Assembly: GCF_002217475.1 (NCBI RefSeq)
Contig: NZ_MUHH01000045.1
Location: 1-33,524, forward strand
DNA length: 33,524 nucleotides
Direction: 5' to 3'
From: Flavobacterium tructae
GTDB lineage: Bacteria > Bacteroidota > Bacteroidia > Flavobacteriales > Flavobacteriaceae
The first letter of the stretch is position 1, and the number at the start of each line of letters is the position of its first letter. Shown here piece after piece: positions 1-10,100 of the stretch. The notes under the pieces are model-generated. The model did not search any database and had not been told where the DNA came from. It saw nothing but the letters and a program-made list of their open reading frames with translations. The position numbers and the translations under genes are program-made.

Positions 1-158
1 TTTTTGTAAAAAAATCATTATAAAATAAATTTCAATACTCGTAATTTAGAAGAAATTTATTACTTTTATTCCACTATACCACGATAACTACTATAGTACC
101 ACAAAGGTCATTATTGAAGTTACACCATTTCCAAATCTCATTTCAATCTTATCAACCT

Positions 159-3100
159 ATGAAAAATTCTACTATTATAGGATTAACGCCTTTTGAAAAG
201 CCAGACGTCAACCTAATGTCTCAATTATTTCAAGCCGGAGCATTCCCCGTATTAAGTTTAGGACATGATATCGAAATCGCTCAGGAAGCATTACATCAAC
301 TTGACGGGAACAATATACCTTCCTACGGTGTATACCTTACCAGTGACAGGTTAACATCCCTTCAACTGCCCGAACAGGTAAGTCTTGCGATCCTTCCATT
401 TGGAATCTCAGTAGAAATCTATCCTAACGTATCACGAATTTATCAGGTAACTAACCTTGAACAAGCCAGAGAAGCCGAACAACTGGGAGCTGTTGGAATT
501 ATTGTAAAAGGAAACGAAGCTGCGGGATTAGTTGGTTATGAATCCACATTTGTTCTCTTTCAGCGTGTCATACAAGAAATCAAGACCATACCTGTATGGG
601 TACAAGGAGGAATAGGCCTTCATACCGCTGCCGCTGTAAAAGCACTTGGGGCAAAAGGTATTGTATTAGACAGTCAATTGGCATTATATCCGGAAAGTTC
701 CGTTCCACAGGAACTCAAAAATCTATGTTCGAAATTAAATGGAACAGAAACCAAAATCATCGCCCAGCATCGCGTATTGGTTAGACCCAATTCGCCTGTT
801 TTATCTGAAAATGTTTCTATCGAAGAGTTAGGACAATACTTTAATGATCTCGACCCTGAAAAAAGTTACATTCCGATGGGGCAAGACATTGCTTTAGCAA
901 CAGATTTATGTGAAAATTTCAAAACGCTAAAAAAATTGATTTTTGGACTTAAAGAAGCTCTATATGGTCATCTGAAACAAGCAAAAGCATCTCAAATTAT
1001 TGATCAAAACAATCCATTAGCCAAACAACTTGGCCTACGCTACCCGATCGCCCAGGGACCGATGACCCGTGTAAGTGATGTTCCGGCATTTGCCAAAGCG
1101 GTAGCCGAAACAGGAGCTTTGCCTTTTATAGCTCTTTCTTTACTCAAAGGAGAACAAGCAAGAGCATTAGTCATCGAAACTCAAAAACTGACCAGTGATA
1201 AAACCTGGGGTGTAGGGATATTAGGTTTTGCTCCACAAGAATTACGAGAAGAACAAACCGCCTATATCCTTGAAGCCAAACCTCCCGTAGTATTGATCGC
1301 AGGAGGTCGGCCTGCACAAGCTAAAGTATTTGAAAAAGCCGGCATAACTACGTTTTTACATGTACCTTCCCCAGCGTTACTGGATATTTTCCTAAAAGAA
1401 GGCACCAAAAATTTCGTGTTTGAAGGTCGGGAATGTGGTGGACATGTTGGCCCGCTCTCCAGCACAGTACTTTGGGAAAAACAAATTGAACGTATTTTAA
1501 AAGAAGATCATCCGGAAAATATAAGTGTATTTTTTGCCGGCGGAATTCATGATGCTTTTTCCACGGCCTTTGTATCTATTATGACCGCCACTCTCGCTGC
1601 CCGAGGTGTAAAAGTTGGTGTATTAATGGGAACAGCCTATTTGTATACACAAGAAGCAGTGAGTACAGGAGCAATTCAGCAAGAGTTTCAGCAGCAAGCA
1701 ATGAAAGCTAAAGATACTGTTTTGCTGGAAACGGCACCAGGCCATGAAACACGTTGTTTAAATACGGCATTCGCTCTACATTTCGACAATGAAAAGAAAA
1801 AGTTACTAGCCCTTGGAACGGACAAAAAGCAAATTTGGGAAGAGCTTGAAAAACTGAATGTAGGACGTCTCAGGATTGCAGCAAAAGGCATTGACCGCCA
1901 AGGTGATGCACTCGTAACGATACCCAAAAACCAACAACTTGATTTAGGCATGTATATGATTGGGCAGGTAGCCACCATGCACAATCAGGTGATTACACTG
2001 GAATCACTCCATCATAACGTTGCTATCGAAAATCAAAAATATATTCAACAGGCAGCTCTGCCGGAAAAACCTTCATCAACCGACAAAGCCCTGGATATAG
2101 CTATCATAGGTATGGAATGCGTGTTCCCGGGTGCCAAAAATTTAGCAGAATACTGGCGGAACATCATTCTTGGAAAAGACTGCGTTACGGAAGTACCGGA
2201 GGAACGATGGAATAAAGACCTCTATTATCAGCCTGATTCTAATGGTTCGGATGTGTCACATTCAAAATGGGGCGGTTTTATTCCAAAAATAGATTTTGAC
2301 CCATTAGAATTTGGCATTCCGCCACAATCTCTCGCAGCCATAGAACCAACGCAGCTTTTAACTTTACTCGTTGCCAAACGTGCAATGGAAGATGCGGGTT
2401 ATGGTGAAAAACAAATCAACAGAGAAAATATATCGGTTATAATTGGTGCTGAAGGCGGAAATGATCTTGCAAACAGTTACAGTTTCAGAGGTTATTACAA
2501 ACAAGTTTTTGGAGAGCTCCACGAAGAAGTAGAAAAAGCATTCCCACAAACTACCGAGGATTCATTTCCGGGTATATTGGCCAATGTAATTGCCGGTAGA
2601 ATTACAAATCGTCTGGATCTGGGAGGAAGAAATTTTACCGTAGATGCTGCCTGTGCTTCATCAATAGCTGCTATTGATCTGGCATGCCAGGAACTGATCC
2701 TGGGCAAATCGGATATGGTACTTACCGGAGGAGCAGATTTGCATAACGGTATCAACGATTATCTGATGTTTTCCAGCACACATGCCCTCTCCCGCAAAGG
2801 GCGCTGCGCAACATTTGACAGTGCTGCCGACGGTATTGCGCTGGGCGAAGGGGTCGCAATTTTAGTCTTAAAACGATATGAAGATGCCCTTCGTGATGGT
2901 GACCGTATTTATTCGGTGATAAAAGGTGTTGGAGGATCGAGCGACGGTAAAGCCCTTGGTCTTACCGCACCGCGAAAAATCGGTCAGGAACGCGCACTGG
3001 AACGCGCCTATGATCAGGCAGGTATCAGTGCCGCTACAGTTGGTTTAGTTGAAGCTCATGGTACCGGAACAGTGGTGGGAGATAAAACGGAGCTTACGGC

Positions 3101-6100
3101 ACTCACCAATCTATTTCTAAAATCCGGAGCTTTACCGTCTCAGACCCATCTTGGATCTGTAAAAACACAAATTGGACATACCAAATGTGCTGCCGGTTTG
3201 GCCGGACTTATCAAAGCCACTATGTCTGTATACCACGGAGTAAAACCTCCTACCCTACATCTCCAACAGCCCAATGCCTACTTCGATGCCCACACAAGTC
3301 CTTTTGCTTTTCATGCAAAAACAGGATTATGGTCCGAAAAAGAGCGTTATGCAGGTATTAGTGCCTTCGGTTTTGGTGGTACCAATTTTCATATGGTAAT
3401 CGAAAATCATCCGCAAAAAGAAGAAGCCGCCATCCTACAATCCTGGCCCTCCGAATTATTCGTCTTCCGGGGAGATAATTATGATGCAGCCAAAATTCAA
3501 TTAGAACAGGTAAAAACTTTATTGCAAATCAATGATAGTTTATCTTTAAAAGACATTGCCTACAGCTTAGCCGTGGGTTCAGAAAAACCGATACAATTGA
3601 GCATTGTTGCAGATACAGCCGAAGATCTGGTGATGAAAATCGAACTCTTGCTAACAGGCATTGAAAGTAAAGATATTTTTATGGTCAACAAACGAGTGGG
3701 TAAAACTGTCTTTTTGTTTCCCGGACAAGGCAGCCAAAACATTCATATGGCACGAGATCTGTTCGTGCTGTTTCCTGCCCTGCGAAAAATCATATCACAA
3801 TATCCTGATTTAGAAAAAGTAGTCTTCCCTGCAGCCACATTTGATACCGCAACGTTAAAGAAACAAAAAGAAACCATTAAGGATACCCGTCTCGCACAAC
3901 CTCTTTTAGGTATTGTAGATCTTGCCTTAGCTCAATTGTTACAGTCATTCGGTATCGTACCTGATATGTTAGCAGGACATAGCTATGGAGAGTTACCGGC
4001 TTTATGTTTTGCCGGTGTATTTAACGAACAACAGTTGGTTGAACTCAGCAGCAAACGGGCACAATCTATTCTAGATGCCATTACAGATGGTGATCCCGGA
4101 GCTATGGTAGCCGTAAACATTGATGCAGATCGTTTGAAAACAATTCTGGACCAACATCAGGACTGCTATCCGGTCAATTACAATTCACCAACTCAATGCG
4201 TTGTTGCCGGAAGTACCGCAGCCATTGACAAATTCATCGAGGCACTTAAAAACGAACGCATCTCAGCCAAAAAACTAGAAGTTGCCTGCGCTTTTCACAG
4301 TCCTTTGGTGAGCAAATCCAAAGATTTGTATGCCAATGTTCTGAAAGAAATTCCTTTTCAGGAAATGCAGATTCCGGTTTGGTCCAACACTACAGCAGCC
4401 TTATACCCAAGCGCGGCATCTGACATTAAAGCACAATTGACCGATCACCTGGTGCAACCCGTGCATTTTGTTGACGAAATCCAGGCCATGTATGCCGATG
4501 GAGCAAGGATATTTATTGAAGTAGGTCCCGGAAAAATATTAACAGGATTAACAAAGGCCTGCCTCAATCAAGAGGAACTGATCCTACATGTTGAAGATAA
4601 CAATCATAACAGTCTCACCCACCTCCTTTGCATGTTGGCACAATACCTTGGAACTGGCCGCACCTTTAATCTAAATAAACTTTTTGAAGACAGATACGCA
4701 AATTTAATCCAAATCGATCAACCGGATCTTTATCAAAAGAGCCCAACGATTTGGCGTGTAAATGGACAAGCCGCTCATCCAACCACAGGTACATTACCTG
4801 CTCATGGTGCATTACCAATTGTAACTCCCATTCAAATGACAAACTCCAAGATCATCCAAACACCAGATACACAACCTGCCGCAGAACACATATTACAAGA
4901 ATATTTAAACAGTATGAAAATGTTGATCCAGGCACAGCGGGATGTCATGCTTTCCTTCTTAGGACAACAGCAGCACCTAACTCCTATTCCCGTTTATGCT
5001 GCGCCGGTAGAAAATAAGACGACTCATCAATTGGCAGCAACCGTAATTACGAACGATAAACCGATAGCTAAAGTAACACTGCAAGTACCTTCAAGAGATA
5101 TCAAATCTTTGTTGTTAACAGTGGTATGCGAAAAAACCGGCTATCCGCAGGAAATGTTAGGAATGGAAATGGATCTGGAAGCTGACCTCAGCATTGATTC
5201 TATTAAAAGAGTTGAAATTATCGGCGCGCTCCGTAATGAGCTTGGCATACTCAACAGTAATCATGAAAATGAAGATACGGTGATGGAACAACTGGCGGCC
5301 ATAAAAACTTTAAATGGACTTGTAATCTGGCTTACGGAATACACAGGTACTGTTGATTCAGTTGCAACAAATATTGAATTAGCAACAGTAGCACCTTTAA
5401 CAGCGGATAAAACCACCGTGACACTTGCAGAACTGCAAACGGCCATTTTAGATATTGTTAGTGAGAAGACCGGTTATCCGAAAGAAATGTTGGGACTGGA
5501 TCTGGATTTGGAAGCCGATTTAAGTATAGATTCCATTAAACGAATGGAAATCATCAGCGATCTCAAAAACAAAATCGGATTTGGTGATGACAAGGAACAG
5601 GCTGATGATCTTATGGAAAAATTAGCCGCCATAAAAACGTTAAATGGTTTAGCTGCCTGGATAAGTGAAATGAGTACAACTGAACCTGTACAAAGTTTAT
5701 TGACACGCCTGCGGTTTGATTTAGTACCCACCCATATTTCCGAAGCACAAAACACCGAAATCCTCAAAGGAAAACGATTTGCAATAGTTCCGGACAATGG
5801 AACACAAACCCTGGCCATAAAAACAATATTGGAACAATACGGTGCAATTACTGAATTGGTTCATAACGAACAAAATCTAACGCTCTTTGATGGACTGATT
5901 ATTACCGATATATACTCCGCTACTGTGAAGCATAGTATCATCGACCACGTTGGTTTAATTAAGAATATGGATCTTGAAAAAGCGCAATGGATTTATTTGA
6001 TCTCCGATATCCCGGCACATGTAGAAGAATTAAAAGACACCCGTGCACTACGTCATTATCAGGGTTATCCCGGCTTATTCAAAAGTTTAGCTCGTGAGTT

Positions 6101-7124
6101 TGAACAAACCAACTTCAGACTGATCAGTCTCAATACGGCACAGGAAGTAGACCAAATAGCCGAAATTACTTTACGGGAGATCCTGACAACAGACCAATCC
6201 GTTGAAGTGATTTACAAAAACAATCAACGCCATAAAGTCGAAATAATACCTTCGCCCATGTTAACCGCTCTTGATCAGGCACATATCGAATTGGACAAAA
6301 AATCGGTTGTTTTAGTCCTTGGCGGAGGACAGGGGATTACTGCGGAACTGGTCAAACACATGTCCGCCACTTATCCATGTACCTACGTTCTTGTGGGCAG
6401 ATCAACAGACCCGAGAGACGTTATTACCGATTCAAAAGAATTAGAATTAATGGAATCGAAAGAAGAAATCAGAAGCTACTTCATCAAGACCGGTAATTTC
6501 AGTGCTCCATCTGAAATTGAAAAAGAGACGCTGCGAATTTTCAAAAACAATCAAATTCTGCGTACCATTCGACACATGGAAGAATTGGGAAATAAAGTAG
6601 TCTATCAATCCTTAGATGTTTGCGATGAAGAGGGCTTGACTCAGCTTATCCATGATATTTATAAACAATATGGGCAATTGGACGGTGTCATTCATGGCGC
6701 AGGTCTTTTAGAAGACAAACTTTTCAAGCAGAAAACCACCAGTTCTTTTGAACGTGTCTTTGATACAAAAGTAAAACCCTTACGTGTGCTGGCGGAACAA
6801 TTGCGTTCAGATTGCCAGTTTGTAGTTTTATTTTCAAGCATTGCTTCTGTGTATGGTAACAAAGGACAAACGGATTATGCCGCAGCCAATAGTGTATTGG
6901 ATGATTATGCCAAGGTCTTAAACAAAAGGCTGAAAGGAAAAGTAATCTCGATCAACTGGGGGCCATGGAAAGGCGCGGGAATGGTTTCTTCATCATTAGA
7001 AAGTGAGTACGAACGCCGCGGAATTTCGCTGATCCCATTAGAAGAAGGGAAAGAACTATTTCTGAACGAAATCAAATATGGAACAGAAAGTCAGGTATTA
7101 ATTATGTCCGGCAAAAATTGGTAA
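159..7124 (+). CDS. Iterative type I PKS / PUFA-synthase-like protein, NPD-NPD-KS-AT-ACP-ACP-KR
   Basis: This is a multidomain synthase of about 2321 residues that builds and partly reduces an acyl chain. Visible domains in order are: a short nitronate-monooxygenase-like (NPD, PfaD-like) barrel, residues 1-200; a second fuller NPD domain, 285-545, with a GGHVGP motif near 422; a ketosynthase, 646-1085, with Cys832 in DAACASS and His967 and His1007; a malonyl-type acyltransferase with GHSYGE Ser1275 and CAFHS His1380; two ACPs with LSIDSIKR, Ser1681 and Ser1792; and a ketoreductase with GGGQGIT at 2055-2061 and Tyr2240 in YAAAN. The SIDSIKR ACP signature and the NPD domains are known from PUFA and related secondary-lipid synthases, where the NPD (PfaD) acts as enoyl reductase. 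No dehydratase is present; the next gene supplies it. I chose ATG 159 over the in-frame TTG at 114 because the NPD fold begins right after it. The TTG would add 15 residues. Confidence 0.9.
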   Translation: MKNSTIIGLTPFEKPDVNLMSQLFQAGAFPVLSLGHDIEIAQEALHQLDGNNIPSYGVYLTSDRLTSLQLPEQVSLAILPFGISVEIYPNVSRIYQVTNLEQAREAEQLGAVGIIVKGNEAAGLVGYESTFVLFQRVIQEIKTIPVWVQGGIGLHTAAAVKALGAKGIVLDSQLALYPESSVPQELKNLCSKLNGTETKIIAQHRVLVRPNSPVLSENVSIEELGQYFNDLDPEKSYIPMGQDIALATDLCENFKTLKKLIFGLKEALYGHLKQAKASQIIDQNNPLAKQLGLRYPIAQGPMTRVSDVPAFAKAVAETGALPFIALSLLKGEQARALVIETQKLTSDKTWGVGILGFAPQELREEQTAYILEAKPPVVLIAGGRPAQAKVFEKAGITTFLHVPSPALLDIFLKEGTKNFVFEGRECGGHVGPLSSTVLWEKQIERILKEDHPENISVFFAGGIHDAFSTAFVSIMTATLAARGVKVGVLMGTAYLYTQEAVSTGAIQQEFQQQAMKAKDTVLLETAPGHETRCLNTAFALHFDNEKKKLLALGTDKKQIWEELEKLNVGRLRIAAKGIDRQGDALVTIPKNQQLDLGMYMIGQVATMHNQVITLESLHHNVAIENQKYIQQAALPEKPSSTDKALDIAIIGMECVFPGAKNLAEYWRNIILGKDCVTEVPEERWNKDLYYQPDSNGSDVSHSKWGGFIPKIDFDPLEFGIPPQSLAAIEPTQLLTLLVAKRAMEDAGYGEKQINRENISVIIGAEGGNDLANSYSFRGYYKQVFGELHEEVEKAFPQTTEDSFPGILANVIAGRITNRLDLGGRNFTVDAACASSIAAIDLACQELILGKSDMVLTGGADLHNGINDYLMFSSTHALSRKGRCATFDSAADGIALGEGVAILVLKRYEDALRDGDRIYSVIKGVGGSSDGKALGLTAPRKIGQERALERAYDQAGISAATVGLVEAHGTGTVVGDKTELTALTNLFLKSGALPSQTHLGSVKTQIGHTKCAAGLAGLIKATMSVYHGVKPPTLHLQQPNAYFDAHTSPFAFHAKTGLWSEKERYAGISAFGFGGTNFHMVIENHPQKEEAAILQSWPSELFVFRGDNYDAAKIQLEQVKTLLQINDSLSLKDIAYSLAVGSEKPIQLSIVADTAEDLVMKIELLLTGIESKDIFMVNKRVGKTVFLFPGQGSQNIHMARDLFVLFPALRKIISQYPDLEKVVFPAATFDTATLKKQKETIKDTRLAQPLLGIVDLALAQLLQSFGIVPDMLAGHSYGELPALCFAGVFNEQQLVELSSKRAQSILDAITDGDPGAMVAVNIDADRLKTILDQHQDCYPVNYNSPTQCVVAGSTAAIDKFIEALKNERISAKKLEVACAFHSPLVSKSKDLYANVLKEIPFQEMQIPVWSNTTAALYPSAASDIKAQLTDHLVQPVHFVDEIQAMYADGARIFIEVGPGKILTGLTKACLNQEELILHVEDNNHNSLTHLLCMLAQYLGTGRTFNLNKLFEDRYANLIQIDQPDLYQKSPTIWRVNGQAAHPTTGTLPAHGALPIVTPIQMTNSKIIQTPDTQPAAEHILQEYLNSMKMLIQAQRDVMLSFLGQQQHLTPIPVYAAPVENKTTHQLAATVITNDKPIAKVTLQVPSRDIKSLLLTVVCEKTGYPQEMLGMEMDLEADLSIDSIKRVEIIGALRNELGILNSNHENEDTVMEQLAAIKTLNGLVIWLTEYTGTVDSVATNIELATVAPLTADKTTVTLAELQTAILDIVSEKTGYPKEMLGLDLDLEADLSIDSIKRMEIISDLKNKIGFGDDKEQADDLMEKLAAIKTLNGLAAWISEMSTTEPVQSLLTRLRFDLVPTHISEAQNTEILKGKRFAIVPDNGTQTLAIKTILEQYGAITELVHNEQNLTLFDGLIITDIYSATVKHSIIDHVGLIKNMDLEKAQWIYLISDIPAHVEELKDTRALRHYQGYPGLFKSLAREFEQTNFRLISLNTAQEVDQIAEITLREILTTDQSVEVIYKNNQRHKVEIIPSPMLTALDQAHIELDKKSVVLVLGGGQGITAELVKHMSATYPCTYVLVGRSTDPRDVITDSKELELMESKEEIRSYFIKTGNFSAPSEIEKETLRIFKNNQILRTIRHMEELGNKVVYQSLDVCDEEGLTQLIHDIYKQYGQLDGVIHGAGLLEDKLFKQKTTSSFERVFDTKVKPLRVLAEQLRSDCQFVVLFSSIASVYGNKGQTDYAAANSVLDDYAKVLNKRLKGKVISINWGPWKGAGMVSSSLESEYERRGISLIPLEEGKELFLNEIKYGTESQVLIMSGKNW

Positions 7125-7145
7125 TAACCGTCGTATTCCTTTATT

Positions 7146-10100
7146 ATGAAAAAAACAGATATTGCTATTGTAGGTTTATCCTGCCTGTTTCCTGGTGCAA
7201 AAAATGCAGAGGAATTCTGGCAGAATATCATCAATAAAGTCGACTCCACGCAAGTTGTTCCGGCAGATCGAATCGATCCTGTTCACTTTAACGGAAGCAA
7301 GGAAGCTACGGACCGCTTTTATTGTAATCGTGGCGGGTTTATTCCTGATTATGAATTCGACCCTACGGCCTTTGGTATCTTACCTCTTGCCGTTGAAGGC
7401 ACTGAACCCGACCATTTATTAACACTCGAACTCGTTCAAAAAGCATTAGAAGACGCAGGTGTATTCCGAAAAAAAGTTTCATTGGAACGAACCGGAATTG
7501 TCATCGGAAAAGGGAATTATACAGGTCCCGGAGCTACACGCGCCATTGAAATTGTACGTACTGGCGAACAGATATTCTCACTTTTGCAAGAACTATTGCC
7601 GGAGGTATCTTCTTCCGATATTGAAAAAATAAAACAGGCCTTTCAGGAACGCAAAGGGCGGTTTTCTGCAGATACCGCCATGGGGTTAATCCCCAACCTT
7701 GTTGCCTCATTAGTCTCCAACCGATTCAATCTTGGAGGCGTTGCTTTCACCGTTGATGCGGCCTGTGCAAGCGCTCTTGTAGCCGTAGACCATGCCGTGC
7801 AAGAGTTGCTGCGTGGCCGAAGCGATATGATGATTGCCGGCGGAGTTCATACCGGTCAAAATGCTGCATTTTGGAGCATATTCAGCCAATTGGGAGCATT
7901 ATCACATCAACAGCAAATCAAGCCCTTTAGCGAAGATGCAGACGGATTGCTCATTGGAGAAGGCTGTGGTTTCGTTGTCCTAAAACGGTTGGAAGACGCT
8001 GTACGCGATCAGGATAAAATTTATGCCGTTATTAAAGGAGTTGGTATCAGCAGTGATGGCAATGGAACAAGCGTGATGAGCCCTTCTGTAAAAGGCCAGT
8101 TAAAAGCATTGGAACAAGCGTGGACACAAGCCAATTTAAATAAAGAGCAAATTGGCTATCTGGAAGCTCATGGCACGGGAACTCCTTTAGGTGATAAAAC
8201 AGAACTGCAAACTCTGGCACAATTTTTTGGCAAAGAAGAAACCGCTGCACGCGCCGGTATAGGATCAGTCAAATCCAACATAGGGCACGCCATGCCAGCT
8301 GCCGGAATAGCGGGTTTAATTAAAACCTGTCTGGCCCTACATCACGACACATTGCCACCTACCTTATATTGTGAAAACCCAACTGCCTCTATACAAGACA
8401 CCAGATTTACACCGATTCAGGAAGCTAAGAACTGGTCACAAGCCGGTTTACCCAAAATCGCAGCAGTAAACGCATTTGGATTTGGAGGGATCAACGCCCA
8501 CGTTGTTTTAGAAGGGTATGACATCCCTAAAAAAGACGAAGTATTGTTGCTTGCAAGACCGACACGTGAAACTTTACTTTCTGCCCTTCAGGATAACGAT
8601 ACCTCCGTAGGAAATGGAGATTATCGTATTGCACTCTTTGATCCAACACCCGAACGTATCCAAAAAGCAATCAAAATTGTGTCCAAAAATAATGCGTGGC
8701 GCAATAAACAAGATATTTGGTACACCTCTGCTCCCCTTTTACAAAATGGCGGCAAACTAGCTTTTGTATTCCCAGGATTAGACGGTTTAGAAAAAGGTGA
8801 AGTTGAAACTGTCAGTCGATATTTTGGATTGACAGCACCTATAGAAACAGCCGGTGAAGGACTGCTGAACGACGCATTAGGTATTTTTAATACTTGTGGC
8901 ATACTGGACAGTTCCTTAAAAAAATTGGGAATCTATCCGGATATGAATGCCGGACATAGTTTAGGAGAATGGTTAGCAGGATATGCTTCAGATTTGGCCG
9001 AAGCCAGTTCTGTCAAGGATCTAATCGATGTTCTTGATCCGAAAACATTTGAACTAAAAGATTCAAAATTCATTGCTATCGGAGCAGGTCTTGAAGAGGT
9101 AAAGCCATTGATTGAACAAATTCCTAACCTTTATGTTTCCAATGATAATTGTCCACATCAGGTTATCCTGTGTGGTACAAATGCGGCACTTCAGGAATTG
9201 ACCCCTTTATTAAAATCAAAACAGATATTCCACCAGGTTTTACCGTTTCAATCCGGTTTTCATTCTCCATTTGTTGCAGATAAACTGGATGTAATCTTAG
9301 CCGGTATGGAAAAAGTTCAATTCCAAAAAACAAAAATTCCATTGTGGTCAGCCACTACCCTCCTGCCTTATCCGGCAGATCAGAAGTCTATCCGTAAATT
9401 AAGCGCCGAACATTTGGTACAGCCTGTAAGATTCCGGGAACTAACCGAAAAACTTTATGCGGAAGGAGTTCGTTTTTTTATTCAGGTAGGTACAGGAGGA
9501 TTAATCGGTTTTATTGATGATACGCTAAAAGGCAGCCCCTTCAGTACCCTTGCTTCAAGTGTAGCCAATCGAACAGCACTTGCTCAGCTGCAACGGGTAG
9601 TAGCCGCTTTATTTGTAGAAGGAAAAGTACTGGCGCTCGATTTTTTAAACATTCAAAATCACAGAAAAATAGTTCCTAAAAAAGGCATAAAATTACAATT
9701 AGGATCACCTATTATACGTGATTTTGAAGCGATACGAAATTTACGAAAATCGATCCATACCCTACAGCCCAAAAAGGTTTTGACCGAAGCAAAAGTAAGT
9801 CACCCCTTGGTCCGTGCCTTTCAGGAAAACATCGCCGATATGATCCGAATGCAGGAAGAAGTACTGGATGTCTTTCAAAATCAGGGAGAAGCCGTCGTTT
9901 TCACACCAGTTTTAACGAAAAAACAACTGATCGACAGTCCTTTTACAAAAACACTACACGTCAATTTAGATACGCATCCTTATCTGATTGATCACAGCCT
10001 TTTACGACAACCGAAAGGCTGGTCGGATGTGGCAGATATGGAACCTGTAATTCCAATGACCATGATTTTTGAATTACTGGCAGAAGCAGCGCAAGCAGAA

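Noticed and set aside
89..98. TACTATAGTA palindrome upstream of the PKS operon as an operator
   Set aside because: It is a perfect 10-bp palindrome but short and A/T-rich. No convincing promoter boxes frame it (nearest is TACTTTTA at 61-68, one base off), so chance is a fair explanation.
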